DNA from: Rhizobium jaguaris
GTDB lineage: Bacteria; Pseudomonadota; Alphaproteobacteria; Rhizobiales; Rhizobiaceae
NCBI RefSeq assembly: GCF_003627755.1
Contig: NZ_CP032694.1
Coordinates: 3,463,501-3,527,500, forward strand
Direction of reading: 5' to 3'
DNA: 64,000 bases
Shown: positions 18,684 through 27,769 of the stretch, piece after piece
Position numbering within the stretch: position 1 is the first letter of the stretch
Layout of the letters: every line of letters starts with the position of its first letter
Made by a program: the position numbers and the translations under genes
Notes under the pieces: model-generated
The model's database searches: none
Told to the model about the DNA's origin: nothing
Seen by the model: only the letters and a program-made list of their open reading frames with translations

Positions 18684-19508
18684 TTAGCGCCAGAATTCCG
18701 GAATGGTCTCCGCGAGCCGCGGCCCTATCCTGAGCGGCGCGATCTTTTCGGCAAGCCCGGTCGCATCCGATATCTCGACGCCGACGCCACAGATGGTGGC
18801 CGGACCGGAGGCCGCCTCGAAACGGCCCTTCGGCATCTTCGAGATGAAACGGTTGAGCGGCTCTTCCTTGTCCATGCCGAGCGACGAATCATAATCGCCG
18901 CACATCCCGGCATCCGACATGTAGGCGGTGCCGCCGTTCAGGATCTGCGCGTCCGCGGTCGGCACATGCGTGTGTGTGCCAACGACGAAGCTGGCGCGGC
19001 CGTCAACGAAATGGCCGAAACACTGTTTTTCGCTGGTCGCCTCCGCATGGAAATCGAAGACGATGGCGTCCGCCTGCTCCTTCAGCGGGCAGGCATCGAG
19101 GATGGCTTCCGCCGACTTGAACGGATCATCCAGCTCCGGATGCATGAAGACGCGGCCCATGATGTTGGCGACGAGCACACGGGCGCCATTACGGGCATAA
19201 TAGATGCTGGAACCGCGGCCGGGCGTACCGGCGGGATAGTTGGCGGGGCGCAGGAACTGATCGTGGCGCTCGCAAAACACCACCGCTTCCTTCTGATCCC
19301 AGACGTGATTGCCCGTCGTCACCACATCGGCGCCGGCATTGATCGTTTCGAGAAAAATATCCTCGGTAATGCCGAAGCCGCCGGCGGCGTTTTCGCCATT
19401 GACGATGACGAAATCGAGCTTCAGATCGGAAATGAGGCCCGGCAGGCGATCCCATACCGCAACCCGTCCGGTCTTACCGACCATGTCACCCAAAAAAAGC
19501 AGCCGCAT
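18684..19508 (-). CDS. YmdB-family metallophosphoesterase
   Basis: A 274-residue protein of the TIGR00282/YmdB family; the B. subtilis member is a cyclic-nucleotide (2',3'-cNMP/cAMP) phosphodiesterase. The metal-binding motifs are all present: FLGDMVGKTGR at the N-terminus, VNGENAAGGFG, TGNHVWDQKE, DFHAEATSEK and VGTHTHVPTADA. The start is three bases after the 5-formyl-THF cyclo-ligase stop, so the two genes are almost certainly cotranscribed. Confidence 0.92.
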   Translation of the reverse strand: MRLLFLGDMVGKTGRVAVWDRLPGLISDLKLDFVIVNGENAAGGFGITEDIFLETINAGADVVTTGNHVWDQKEAVVFCERHDQFLRPANYPAGTPGRGSSIYYARNGARVLVANIMGRVFMHPELDDPFKSAEAILDACPLKEQADAIVFDFHAEATSEKQCFGHFVDGRASFVVGTHTHVPTADAQILNGGTAYMSDAGMCGDYDSSLGMDKEEPLNRFISKMPKGRFEAASGPATICGVGVEISDATGLAEKIAPLRIGPRLAETIPEFWR

Positions 19509-19511
19509 TCC

Positions 19512-20099
19512 CTATCCAATCACTTCCGAAACGAAATTGAGTCCGCTCTCGGTCAAAATCGCGTCAAGACGGACATCATGCGGCTCAGCCGGCACTGATG
19601 GCACTTCCTGGCAGTCGAACGCAATGCCAATCAGCCGTGGATTCAGGCCTTTTTGGTGCAACTGGTCAATGGCGCGGTCGTAATAGCCCGCACCGTAACC
19701 GATGCGATGGCCGGTGCTGTCGAAAGCCGAAAGCGGCACCAGCATGATCTGTGGGTCCAACACCGCAGCCTCAGGCCCCGGCCCTGCTGTACCAAAGCCG
19801 CTGGAAACGAGCGGCGCACCCGGAACGAGTTCGCGAAAGACGATGGTGCGTTTGTCGAGGATGACCGGGACGCAGAGCCGCGCGCCCCGCTCGCGCAGCC
19901 GCGCCATCAGCGGTCGTATATCCACTTCGGACCGGATCGGCAGGAAGCCGGACACGACCTCCCCCGGCTGGAGATCGATCGCATCGCCGGCGTGCACAAG
20001 CATCGCCAGCGCCTTTTCAATACGCTCGTCCGGGGGAATGGCATCGCGCGCCGCCAAGCGTTCGTTGCGATATTGGGCTTTCAGCTCTTTGCGGATCAT
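19512..20099 (-). CDS. 5-formyltetrahydrofolate cyclo-ligase
   Basis: This enzyme converts 5-formyl-THF to 5,10-methenyl-THF with ATP hydrolysis. The 195 residues show the family blocks GEVVSGFLPIRSEVDIRPL, LVPLSAFDSTGHRIGYGAG and YYDRAID. The ATG at 20099 gives the usual length; a GTG at 20129 would add ten residues. In many proteobacteria this gene follows zapA and 6S RNA; here those lie about 16 kb away on the same strand (see the 6S entry), with other genes in between. Confidence 0.92.
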   Translation of the reverse strand: MIRKELKAQYRNERLAARDAIPPDERIEKALAMLVHAGDAIDLQPGEVVSGFLPIRSEVDIRPLMARLRERGARLCVPVILDKRTIVFRELVPGAPLVSSGFGTAGPGPEAAVLDPQIMLVPLSAFDSTGHRIGYGAGYYDRAIDQLHQKGLNPRLIGIAFDCQEVPSVPAEPHDVRLDAILTESGLNFVSEVIG

Positions 20100-20204
20100 C
20101 AGCTTTTCGTGGATTTCAACAAATATCACGAAAAGATAATGAGCCGGCGGCCCATTGCAATGCGTGAAAGCGACATGCGGTGATTGTATGCTGACCGACA
20201 GACG

Positions 20205-20882
20205 TCAACCAGCCTTGCGCACCACAGAAATCAGCCCGTCTCCATCGATATGTGCTCGAACATTCTCATAGTTCTGGAGCGTGGAATGACCCGTTTCGAT
20301 CGGATGGGAATGCGTCGCCGTGATAACCATGATGTCGGAGCCGGCGGTTTCGCCGGCCTTGATGCCGGCCATCACGTCTTCGAAAACCAGGCAATCGGAC
20401 GGCCGCAGGCCGAGGCGCTCGGCACCGAGGATGTAGCATTGCGGATCGGGTTTGCCGTTCTTGACATCTTCGGCGGTGACGATGAAGCGAGGGACCGGAA
20501 TGCCGGCGGCGGCAAGGCGCGCCTGCGCGAGCCGGTAGGGCGAGGAGGTAACGATCGCCCAACGGTCCGGCGGCAGCGAGGCCAGGAAGTCCACGGCGCC
20601 CGGTAATGGCACCACGCCTTCCACATCGGCGATTTCTGCCTCCATGATCAACTGCGATTCCGCCGCCGGATCGACGCCCGGAAGGTTCAACAGGCCGATC
20701 GTATCGACGCCGCGCTTGCCGTGCATGGTCGGCATGAATGCCGCGACATCCAGCCCCTTGCTGCGCGCCCAATCGCCCCAGACACGTTCGGCGGCGGCGA
20801 TCGAGTTGATGATCGTACCATCCATGTCGAACAGGAATCCGGAATAATTTTTGTCGAAGGCGGAAGACGATGCGGCGGACAA
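20205..20882 (-). CDS. HAD-superfamily sugar-phosphatase-like hydrolase
   Basis: A 225-residue HAD hydrolase with the nucleophile motif FLFDMDGTI (Asp19, Asp21), motif II in AIVTSSPYRLA, the Lys in KNGKPDPQCYILGAERLG and the acidic motif CLVFEDVMAGIKAG. This pattern fits the sugar-phosphate/beta-phosphoglucomutase-like group. The start is a TTG at 20882 with an aaaggg ribosome-binding site eight bases upstream; there is no suitable ATG before the catalytic motif, and reading further upstream overlaps the next gene. The substrate is not evident. Confidence 0.87.
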   Translation of the reverse strand: MSAASSSAFDKNYSGFLFDMDGTIINSIAAAERVWGDWARSKGLDVAAFMPTMHGKRGVDTIGLLNLPGVDPAAESQLIMEAEIADVEGVVPLPGAVDFLASLPPDRWAIVTSSPYRLAQARLAAAGIPVPRFIVTAEDVKNGKPDPQCYILGAERLGLRPSDCLVFEDVMAGIKAGETAGSDIMVITATHSHPIETGHSTLQNYENVRAHIDGDGLISVVRKAG

Positions 20883-21015
20883 GGTGCAGTCCCTTTCGGT
20901 TTGGCGGGATTCGGTCGGCGCGAGCCAAGGCTGACTCGCGATATCTTTCCCCCGACTACCGATAGCGGCGGCAATAAGCAAATAAATGCTGGACGGCAGG
21001 CGAGGAAAAACGCCG

Positions 21016-21393
21016 TTATGCCCCGCCGGAACTCTCCCCTTCCCGGAACACCAGCTCCAGCAATATGCCTGTCGGCGTCTCCACGAAGAGCCTTCTCTCA
21101 CGAAGCTCCGGCAGATCCATGGTCGAATAGGGAATGCCAAGGGCATCGAGTTTGCCCCGCTGCTCCTGATAGTTCGTGAGACGGAAGCCGACATGATCGA
21201 TGGTCTCACCACGACGGTCGACGGGACTGGCGCGGCCGGGGATGAGATGCACGATCGGCTCCTTGCCTGCATAGAGCCAGTATCCGGGAAAACCGAAGGC
21301 GGGTCTGTAACCCGGTTTCAGATCGAGAAGGGTCTCGAGAAAGGCACGCGTCCCCTCCAGATCGGCGGTTCTGAGTGTCACATGGTCCAACAT
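21016..21393 (-). CDS. VOC/glyoxalase-family protein
   Basis: A 125-residue vicinal-oxygen-chelate protein. The metal-ligand positions are visible: His in MLDHVTLRTADLEG, His/Glu in PIVHLIPGRAS, His in IDHVGFRLTN, and Glu near the C-terminus in GILLELVF. It resembles glyoxalase/dioxygenase-like enzymes of unknown substrate. Its start lies eight bases after the stop of the SDR gene, so the two form an operon divergent from the LysR gene. Confidence 0.85.
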   Translation of the reverse strand: MLDHVTLRTADLEGTRAFLETLLDLKPGYRPAFGFPGYWLYAGKEPIVHLIPGRASPVDRRGETIDHVGFRLTNYQEQRGKLDALGIPYSTMDLPELRERRLFVETPTGILLELVFREGESSGGA

Positions 21394-21400
21394 GGTGGCC

Positions 21401-22114
21401 TCACGCGATCGCGCCGCCGCCATCGACGCGGACGGTCGATCCGGTGGCGAAGGGTGTCGTCATCAGGAATAGCGCCGCATTGGCGATATCCTCCGGTGTC
21501 CCGACCACACGGGCCGGCAGGCTTGCCGCAACGCGGGTGAACATCCCCTGGCGTGTCTCTTCAGCCATCTTCGACCAAAGCGGCGTATCGATCAGGCCGG
21601 GCGAGACCGCATTGACACGCACCGGCGCCAGTTCCAACGCAAGGCCGCGCGCCAACGCCTCCAGTGCCGCATTGATGGCGCCTTGCAGGACCGACGTTGC
21701 GGAAGGTCGCACGGCGAGATAGCCGGTGATGAAGGTCAATGTCGCCCGCTCGCTGAATTTCGCCGCATGTGCGATGCGATAGGCACCCCAGAACTTGCTT
21801 TCCATCGCCTGCTTGGCATCGGGCAACGGCAAGGAGCGGACCGGACCGCTCGCCGTCTGCGCGGCGGAGATGACGATGTGATCCCAAGGCGCTTCCTCGG
21901 CAAAGAAGCGATCGATGGCCGCTTCATCACCGGTGTCGAGCACCACGGCCCGCGCCGTGGCAGCGAGGCCCGTCAGGGCCTCATCGAGTTTTGCCTGCGA
22001 GCGGGAAGCGATCGTGACCTTGGCGCCGGCGTCTGCGGCCGCCTTCGCCGTCGCAAGCCCGATACCGGAACTGCCGCCGAGCACCAGAACGCGTTGATCG
22101 ATCAGAGACTTCAT
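21401..22114 (-). CDS. SDR-family protein lacking the catalytic Tyr-Lys
   Basis: A 237-residue short-chain dehydrogenase fold with the nucleotide motif LGGSSGIG and the C-terminal motif SPGLIDTP. The usual YxxxK active-site block is replaced by SVLQGAINAALEAL, so the catalytic Tyr and Lys are not there. The start at 22114 has an agagga ribosome-binding site; longer in-frame starts are not supported. It is divergent from the adjacent LysR gene, its probable regulator, and has a paralogue at 30636. Confidence 0.87.
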   Translation of the reverse strand: MKSLIDQRVLVLGGSSGIGLATAKAAADAGAKVTIASRSQAKLDEALTGLAATARAVVLDTGDEAAIDRFFAEEAPWDHIVISAAQTASGPVRSLPLPDAKQAMESKFWGAYRIAHAAKFSERATLTFITGYLAVRPSATSVLQGAINAALEALARGLALELAPVRVNAVSPGLIDTPLWSKMAEETRQGMFTRVAASLPARVVGTPEDIANAALFLMTTPFATGSTVRVDGGGAIA

Positions 22115-22229
22115 AGGGCATGCTCCTCTTGTGAAAACCGCTGGATATCGAGCAGACGTCGGCATCGTGCCGCCATCAATGCTCTGTTCCAGACTTCGGT
22201 CCGGCTGCCATGAGAGACATTTAGACCTT

Positions 22230-22244
22230 CTTGGCGTTTGCAAG
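22230..22244. promoter_or_regulatory. Candidate LysR-type operator, site 1
   Basis: The palindrome CTTG-N7-CAAG lies in the divergent SDR/LysR promoter region and fits the T-N11-A rule of LysR-type regulators. A second, related palindrome follows at 22269-22285; both are followed by aat. Confidence 0.5.
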
Positions 22245-22268
22245 AATAGACTTTGCCAGAGATGGTTC

Positions 22269-22285
22269 CTTGCTATATCAGCAAG
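22269..22285. promoter_or_regulatory. Candidate LysR-type operator, site 2
   Basis: The palindrome CTTGC-N7-GCAAG ends three bases before the preferred LysR start codon. With site 1 it makes a pair of half-palindromes 39 bases apart, as expected for a regulator that controls the SDR gene and itself. Confidence 0.5.
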
Positions 22286-22288
22286 AAT

Positions 22289-23191
22289 ATGGCCGATAAC
22301 CTCTTTGACATGCTGGTGTTCGTGCGCGTTGTCGAGGCAGGCAGCCTCTCCGGCGCGGCGCGGGAACTACGCCTGTCGCTGGCCGTCGTCAGCCGCAAAC
22401 TGGCGCGGCTGGAAGAACGCCTCGGCGTCCGCCTGGTGAACCGCACGACGCGAACATTGGCGCTGACCGAGGAAGGCACGACCTTCCACGCGCGCTGCGT
22501 CCGCATTCTCGCGGAAATCGATGAAGCCGAGCTGGAAGTGACGCGCGGCCGCGACACCGCAACCGGCATTTTAAGGGCCACCTCGACCTATGCCTTCGGC
22601 CGCCGACGGCTTGCACCGCTGCTCCGCGAATTCCGGTCCCATCATCCCGGACTGCATATCCAGCTCGATACGTCCGATTCCATCGCCAACATCGTCGAAG
22701 ACGGCTACGATCTCGCGGTGCGCTTCGGTGCTTTGGCGGATTCCAGCCTGATCGCTCGGCAACTCGCACCCAACATTCGCGTCATCTGCGGCGCACCAGC
22801 CTATCTTGACCGGCATGGCCGGCCCGAGAAACCGGAAGAACTGCTGGGCCATGATTGCATCGCATTCGGCCATCCGCCGCTGGACGACTGGATCTTCGCC
22901 GACGGCACGACTGTGCATATCCGCGGGTCGTTCACGACAAATGATGGCGATTTGGCCCATGCCTGGGCTCTCGATGGCGCCGGCCTGATCATGAAATCGA
23001 TATGGGACGTCCGGGACGATATCGATTCCGGACGGCTGGAGATCGTGCTTGCGAAGCAACCGCTGCCGCCCGCGCCGATCCACGCAGTCTATCCGCATAA
23101 TCGTCACACGGCCGCCAAGGTGCGCCTTTGCGTCGATTTCCTGGCGGACAGGCTGAAGCGCCAATCGGCGTCCATATTGCCGGCCGTCTAA
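22289..23191 (+). CDS. LysR-family transcriptional regulator
   Basis: A 300-residue LysR regulator: N-terminal winged helix (MADNLFDMLVFVRVVEAGSL through RLVNRTTRTLALTEEG) and a type 2 periplasmic-binding-like effector domain from about residue 90. I prefer the start at 22289, which begins the conserved domain; the first possible ATG is at 22253. It is divergent from the SDR/VOC operon, and two palindromes lie in the shared promoter region. The effector is unknown. Confidence 0.9.
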   Translation: MADNLFDMLVFVRVVEAGSLSGAARELRLSLAVVSRKLARLEERLGVRLVNRTTRTLALTEEGTTFHARCVRILAEIDEAELEVTRGRDTATGILRATSTYAFGRRRLAPLLREFRSHHPGLHIQLDTSDSIANIVEDGYDLAVRFGALADSSLIARQLAPNIRVICGAPAYLDRHGRPEKPEELLGHDCIAFGHPPLDDWIFADGTTVHIRGSFTTNDGDLAHAWALDGAGLIMKSIWDVRDDIDSGRLEIVLAKQPLPPAPIHAVYPHNRHTAAKVRLCVDFLADRLKRQSASILPAV

Positions 23192-23238
23192 CTGCCGGAA
23201 TATGCGCGACGGAGGAAACCGCCGTGCATGCTGGCACC

Positions 23239-24636
23239 TTATTCGCCGAGCCGGCTTTTCAACCCGTCGATGATATGATTGGCCAGCGCTTCATAGTCGT
23301 CGTCGAAATGGTGACCGCCATCCATGGCGATGACCTCGGCGCCCGTGCCTTTCAGCGCCGGGCAGGCGACATCCTCGTCGTCATCCTTGCCGTAGACGCA
23401 TTGTACCATTTTCGGGTTGATCGACTTGAGGTCGTTGATGGGATCGCCACCCTTGCCGGCGCTTGTAGCGCCGAGCCAACCCATGACCGAGATCACATAG
23501 TCGACCTTGCGCGACAGCGACAGCAGCGACATCTGCACGATCTTGTCCTTGTCCGGCTGCTTCAGTCGGTTGTAGCTCGCCGGCAGCACGTCGGCGCCGA
23601 AGGAATAGCCGATCAGCACCACATGCTTCACCTTGAAGCGCTTGGTATAGTACTGGATGATGCGAGCGAGATCGTCAGCGGTCTGCTGCGGATCGCGCTC
23701 GGACCAGAAGTAATGCAGAGAGTCGACACCGACGACGGGAATACCCTGGTCCTGCAGATAGCTGCCGACTTCCTTGTCGATATCGCGCCAACCGCCATCA
23801 CCGGAATAGACGATCGCCAGCGTATCTTGCGTCGGCTTGGTGTTCATGACGTCGAGCGGCAGACCCAGCGGCGACTTTTCGCTGTCGATCGTCTTCATCA
23901 GATCAACCAGCCCATCGCTCAGCGCGGCATAGGTGTCACTATCGCCGGAATCCGTAACCTGAACATCAGGATGCGTCTTCTGGATTTCCGTGACGTGATC
24001 ACGTCCATCCTTGGGGGCTTTCGAGGTGAAGGTCGCGAGGATCGGATTCGGCAGCGCGCCTTCCTGGAGGCCGAAGGACACCATATCGCCATCGGTCTTC
24101 TTTTCCGCCGGCGTGCAAAGCTCCTGCTTCAGCGCGATGCCGAAGGTCGGATCGACGGCGAGCGTACCGGCAACGGTGGCGTCGGGCGTCTGTGCGGCGA
24201 TAGTCAGCGCCATGGAGCCTCCGGCGCCGACGCCGGCAATGATCGGCAGCTGATAGGTACTGTCGGCGAAAGAGCGCTGCACCTGCTGGCTCAGCGACTC
24301 CAGATCCGAAACCATGTAGATGCAACCGTCGTTCTGGCTGACGTCATACTTGTTGAGCGACGCCAAAAAGGACGGGTAATCGATGCCGATGACCAGAGTG
24401 CCATTGGCGACGAGCTTGTCGGCAACGCCTTTTTCCTTGTCGCCCCAGCCGGCCGCGTCGGAGATCAGAACGACCTCGCTCGTCACCTTACCCTGTGGGC
24501 GCATGATATGCGGCGGGGAGATCATGCCGAGATCGTATTTGGTATCGTCCTCGTCCGCCCTTGCTGCGCCGGATGCCAGTAGCCCCGTCGTCAACATGAA
24601 TGCGAAAGCCAATGACACTGCGTATTTCAAGATCAT
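23239..24636 (-). CDS. atvA: AtvA/AcvB, lysyl-phosphatidylglycerol hydrolase-like virulence protein
   Basis: A 465-residue periplasmic protein of the VirJ/AcvB family. Agrobacterium AcvB hydrolyses lysyl-phosphatidylglycerol, and R. tropici AtvA is needed for acid tolerance. There is a signal peptide (about 1-27), an N-terminal half with a hydrolase-like block IIAGVGAGGSMAL, and a C-terminal alpha/beta-hydrolase (VirJ domain) with the nucleophile elbow GYSFGADVLP and a late His in DGGHHFDDD. Its ATG overlaps the lpiA stop by four bases (ATGA), so it is the second gene of a translationally coupled lpiA-atvA operon. Confidence 0.9.
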   Translation of the reverse strand: MILKYAVSLAFAFMLTTGLLASGAARADEDDTKYDLGMISPPHIMRPQGKVTSEVVLISDAAGWGDKEKGVADKLVANGTLVIGIDYPSFLASLNKYDVSQNDGCIYMVSDLESLSQQVQRSFADSTYQLPIIAGVGAGGSMALTIAAQTPDATVAGTLAVDPTFGIALKQELCTPAEKKTDGDMVSFGLQEGALPNPILATFTSKAPKDGRDHVTEIQKTHPDVQVTDSGDSDTYAALSDGLVDLMKTIDSEKSPLGLPLDVMNTKPTQDTLAIVYSGDGGWRDIDKEVGSYLQDQGIPVVGVDSLHYFWSERDPQQTADDLARIIQYYTKRFKVKHVVLIGYSFGADVLPASYNRLKQPDKDKIVQMSLLSLSRKVDYVISVMGWLGATSAGKGGDPINDLKSINPKMVQCVYGKDDDEDVACPALKGTGAEVIAMDGGHHFDDDYEALANHIIDGLKSRLGE

Positions 24637-26051
24637 TTCCTCACGACCCCTTTAAGTCCGCCCCCGATGAGGAATGTGGCATCCATCAACGCGATCATTG
24701 GACTGACACCTCCCGAGACAGCCAGGTAACGCGGCTGCCATTCGGGATGAAATTTGGATTTGAAGGCACGAAGCCCTTTGAAGTTATAGTAACGCTCGCC
24801 GTGTTCGAACACAGTTCCCCCAACCCTGTCCCAAACCGGCGCCGACTCCCGCCTCGACATGCCCGACAACGGCGCCATGCCAAGATTGAAGCGTTGGAAG
24901 CCCTGCTCTTTCAGATACACGAGGATCTGCACGAATAGAAAATCCATCGACCCCTTCGGTGCATCGGGCGAAAAGCGCATCAGATCGACGGAGCCCTCCT
25001 CCTTGGTCTCCGTCATCAGGATGTTAGCGAAAGCAACGATCTTGCCATCCTTTTTCAACACGCCAACCGGCTGCGAAACGACATAATCGGGATCGAAGGC
25101 GCCCAGCGAAAAACCCTTTTCCTTGGCATTGTGGTCGGCAAGCCAGGATTCCGAAACCTGAGCGAGCTCATCGATCACGTCGCGCACAAGATGGGGTTCG
25201 ATAACGGCAAATTCTAGTCCGTCACGTACGGCACGGCTCGCGGTCTGGCGAAGATTGGCCCATTTGCCGCCCTTCAGCTCGAAATTGGAGAGATTGACAA
25301 CCGCCAGTTCGCCGAGTTTGAAAGCACGCAAACCAGCATCGGCGCAATAGGACAAGAGTGCTGGCGATATCTGGTAGAAGACCGAACGACAGCCCGCCGA
25401 ACGGGCGGCTTCGACAAACCGCCAGACAAGCTCCGGCAGTGCCTGCCGCGGTCCGATCGGATCGAAGAGCGCAATCCAGGAACGGCCCTGCTTGCCATAC
25501 ATGATGAACGCATCGCCCTTTTCGGAGAACATGATGCTTTTATCGCCCATGCGCACGAGATTGGCGTCAGCAATCCCTTGCTTGCGAACGATTTCGACGG
25601 CCCGTTCCACGGCATGGTCCGAAACCGGCTCCAGCCGCGCCGTTGCCGGCCGCAGCAAGCTGAAGATCGCGATCGCCGACGAGACGATGGAAATGCCGAG
25701 AACGGCGCGAAGGCCGCGCGGCGCTTCCTCGGTGAATTCGAACTGCCACCAGAGTTGATTGCTGTATTCGACGTCGCGGTAAACGAAAAACAGAATGACG
25801 ACTGCGCCGATGCAGATGACCGCGATTGCCGTCAACCACCCTCCTGTCAGGGTTTGATTGAGCAGCGATGCCGGGCGAGTGAACAGTCGACGGCTGACGA
25901 CAAGGCCGAAAACGAGAAAGCCGAGCAGCGCGGCCTCGACAATCGCGATCGCTTTCAGCAGCGAGAACAGCAGCGCGAAAACCGCCGAGGCAATCGAAAC
26001 CCACCAGGCGCCATCGAGACGTTGGCCGAGCCCGCGGGCAGCAACGATCAT
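24633..26051 (-). CDS. lpiA: LpiA/MprF C-terminal part: lysyl-phosphatidylglycerol synthase domain
   Basis: This reading frame holds the last membrane helices (about residues 15-120) and the cytosolic DUF2156 GNAT-like domain that transfers lysine from lysyl-tRNA to phosphatidylglycerol. Recognisable blocks include EKGDAFIMYGKQGRSWIALF and LGMAPLSGMSRRESAP. It is not a complete protein: the frame continues upstream of the first ATG with the residues FLSSLLGLA, which complete a membrane helix begun in the preceding gene. Together the two frames give a normal MprF/LpiA of about 868 residues. Either a one-base deletion or a sequencing error split the gene. The stop overlaps the atvA start. Confidence 0.9.
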   Translation of the reverse strand: MIVAARGLGQRLDGAWWVSIASAVFALLFSLLKAIAIVEAALLGFLVFGLVVSRRLFTRPASLLNQTLTGGWLTAIAVICIGAVVILFFVYRDVEYSNQLWWQFEFTEEAPRGLRAVLGISIVSSAIAIFSLLRPATARLEPVSDHAVERAVEIVRKQGIADANLVRMGDKSIMFSEKGDAFIMYGKQGRSWIALFDPIGPRQALPELVWRFVEAARSAGCRSVFYQISPALLSYCADAGLRAFKLGELAVVNLSNFELKGGKWANLRQTASRAVRDGLEFAVIEPHLVRDVIDELAQVSESWLADHNAKEKGFSLGAFDPDYVVSQPVGVLKKDGKIVAFANILMTETKEEGSVDLMRFSPDAPKGSMDFLFVQILVYLKEQGFQRFNLGMAPLSGMSRRESAPVWDRVGGTVFEHGERYYNFKGLRAFKSKFHPEWQPRYLAVSGGVSPMIALMDATFLIGGGLKGVVRK

Positions 26052-26053
26052 CG

Positions 26054-27241
26054 CTAGGCCGAGAAGACTGGAGAGAAATGCGCCCCTTCGATAAGGGGCA
26101 GAGGCAGATAGTCGGAGAGGAATTCGAGGTTCCTGTCCGGCGTCGGCGTCACGCTCGAAAACACCAGCATCATGCCGAGCAGCAGCGCGAAGGTCGACAG
26201 CAACTGTGGCATCAGACGGCCGCCGATACGCCGCATGCCGGAGGCGACCGGATGGTCGACAAAACGACGCAACTCCGCCACCGAGATCGCGAGGATCGCG
26301 ATCGCCAGTGGGATGACGTTATAGATGACACGGTAGAGAACCAGCGAACCGAGAACCGCATCGGCATTCACCGAGCTGCCGAGCCACGCGATGATGATCG
26401 TCTCGAAAACGCCGAAACCGGCCGGCACGTGGCTGAGCACGCCGAGGCCGACGGCGATGGCGTAGATGGCGAAGAAGCCCGGCCAGCCTATGGCCGAATC
26501 AGGCAGCAGCACATAAAGCACGGAGGCCGAGGCGGCGATGTCGAGCGCGGTCACCAGGAATTGCCGCGACCACGTACGCGAATCCGGCAGGCGAATGGCA
26601 ATCGGTCCGATCCGGACCTCGCGGCCGTTGCGGCCAACCACGATCACGATGGCCAGCGCCGCGAGAATGGCGCCGGCGACCAAACGCAGCCACAGGCCGT
26701 CGAAGTTGATGAGCGGGCCGATCTCGTCGGCAATGATCATCAGCGCAATGGAGCCGACGGCGGCAAGGCCGAGACCGAAGGCAAGCGTCACGAAGGCAAT
26801 GACACGGGTAATGTCATCCGGCTGCAAGCCGAGCCGGGTATAGGCGCGATAGCGGATGGCACCGGCGCTGAGCGCACCAAAACCGGCCGTATTGCCGACC
26901 GCATAGGCGCTGAAGGAGGTCAACGCCACATGCGGAAACGGCACCCGCTTGCCGATATATTCGAGCGCGTTCTGGTCGTAGAAGATCAAAGAGAAGAAGC
27001 TGAGACCTGTGAAAAACAGGGCAAGCAGGATCGACGAGATTTTCGTCGTCGCCAGCGCGTGCACGACATCATCATAGCGCACTTCGTTCGTCAGATCGAA
27101 GATCGCATAGGCGGCGATACAGAAGACCGCCACGGTGAGGGTAGCGACGATCAGCGTGCGATTGCGGTTCAGGAGCCCGCTTATACCGCTGCGTGCCTCC
27201 AGTTCCTCATCGGCTTTTTCCAGATCGATTGGAGTCGACAT
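26054..27241 (-). CDS. lpiA: LpiA/MprF N-terminal part: flippase domain (frameshifted)
   Basis: 395 residues of mainly membrane helices form the LPG_synthase_TM/flippase domain of LpiA (R. tropici name; MprF in Firmicutes). They include the family blocks SYAVGNTAGFGALSAGAIRYR-like (about residues 110-130) and LSHVPAGFGVFETII. The frame ends prematurely just after EGAHF, with six out-of-frame residues and a stop, and the correct continuation is found in the +1 frame at about 26079-26073. If the frameshift is real, the flippase half would be made without the synthase half unless the downstream ATG at 26051 is used. The promoter should lie in the 258 bases upstream. Confidence 0.9.
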   Translation of the reverse strand: MSTPIDLEKADEELEARSGISGLLNRNRTLIVATLTVAVFCIAAYAIFDLTNEVRYDDVVHALATTKISSILLALFFTGLSFFSLIFYDQNALEYIGKRVPFPHVALTSFSAYAVGNTAGFGALSAGAIRYRAYTRLGLQPDDITRVIAFVTLAFGLGLAAVGSIALMIIADEIGPLINFDGLWLRLVAGAILAALAIVIVVGRNGREVRIGPIAIRLPDSRTWSRQFLVTALDIAASASVLYVLLPDSAIGWPGFFAIYAIAVGLGVLSHVPAGFGVFETIIIAWLGSSVNADAVLGSLVLYRVIYNVIPLAIAILAISVAELRRFVDHPVASGMRRIGGRLMPQLLSTFALLLGMMLVFSSVTPTPDRNLEFLSDYLPLPLIEGAHFSPVFSA

Positions 27242-27499
27242 GCTCTACCTGTTTTGAATTGGCTTTCGCCGGTCCCGTTTGCTCGGATGTGCAGTAACGG
27301 CAATCTTGCATCTCTGTGTTACCGCCTGCACTTCTTTCGACGGGCTCTTTTTCTCGAGCGCTCCCATCATTCTGAATTTGGGCAATTTTGGCGCAGGACT
27401 CGTTCCGCCAGCAATGAATCTGTTATTATTTAAAGGAATTTGTCATTCATCCCGATTTTGAGCTTATCCACACAGAAAAGTGAACAGTGTGGCCTGCGA

Positions 27500-27769
27500 T
27501 CAACGCAGTTCTCCATCAGGATGTACCTTTCGGACGATCGTATCTTCCCAAGCGAGCAAACGTCCCGTTCCCGATCGCAGTTCGAGTTTTTCGACCGGCT
27601 CCCCCTTTTCGATATCCACCAGTTCCGAGTGAGCTTCTTCGGGCGAAAACAGGTGCGTCTTTCCCCATTGCCGCAGCCCCACGACGACATGAAAAAGGCC
27701 ACGCCCTTTTCCGGTCAGCCGATATTCCTGATAGGCACTTCCGTCGGACGCCGGGACGAACTCCAGCAC
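27500..27769 (-). pseudogene. Fragment of an HxlR-family regulator (C-terminal part)
   Basis: The frame contains the C-terminal half of an HxlR-type winged-helix regulator (FVPASDGSAYQEYRLTGKG, then GLFHVVVGLRQWGKTHL and a conserved tail). In-frame sequence continues upstream for about 14 codons and then meets a stop at 27812-27814; the N-terminal recognition helices are missing. It is therefore most likely a decayed remnant. A GTG at 27769 could start an 89-residue peptide, but no clear ribosome-binding site supports it. Confidence 0.65.

Noticed and set aside
24633..27241. Two separate genes (flippase and synthase) instead of a broken lpiA
   Set aside because: The conserved membrane-helix sequence continues across the junction in two frames, so a frameshift is the simpler explanation, though real separation is not excluded.
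27279..27461. Small plus-strand open frame upstream of lpiA
   Set aside because: No ribosome-binding site or recognisable similarity; more likely part of the lpiA promoter region.
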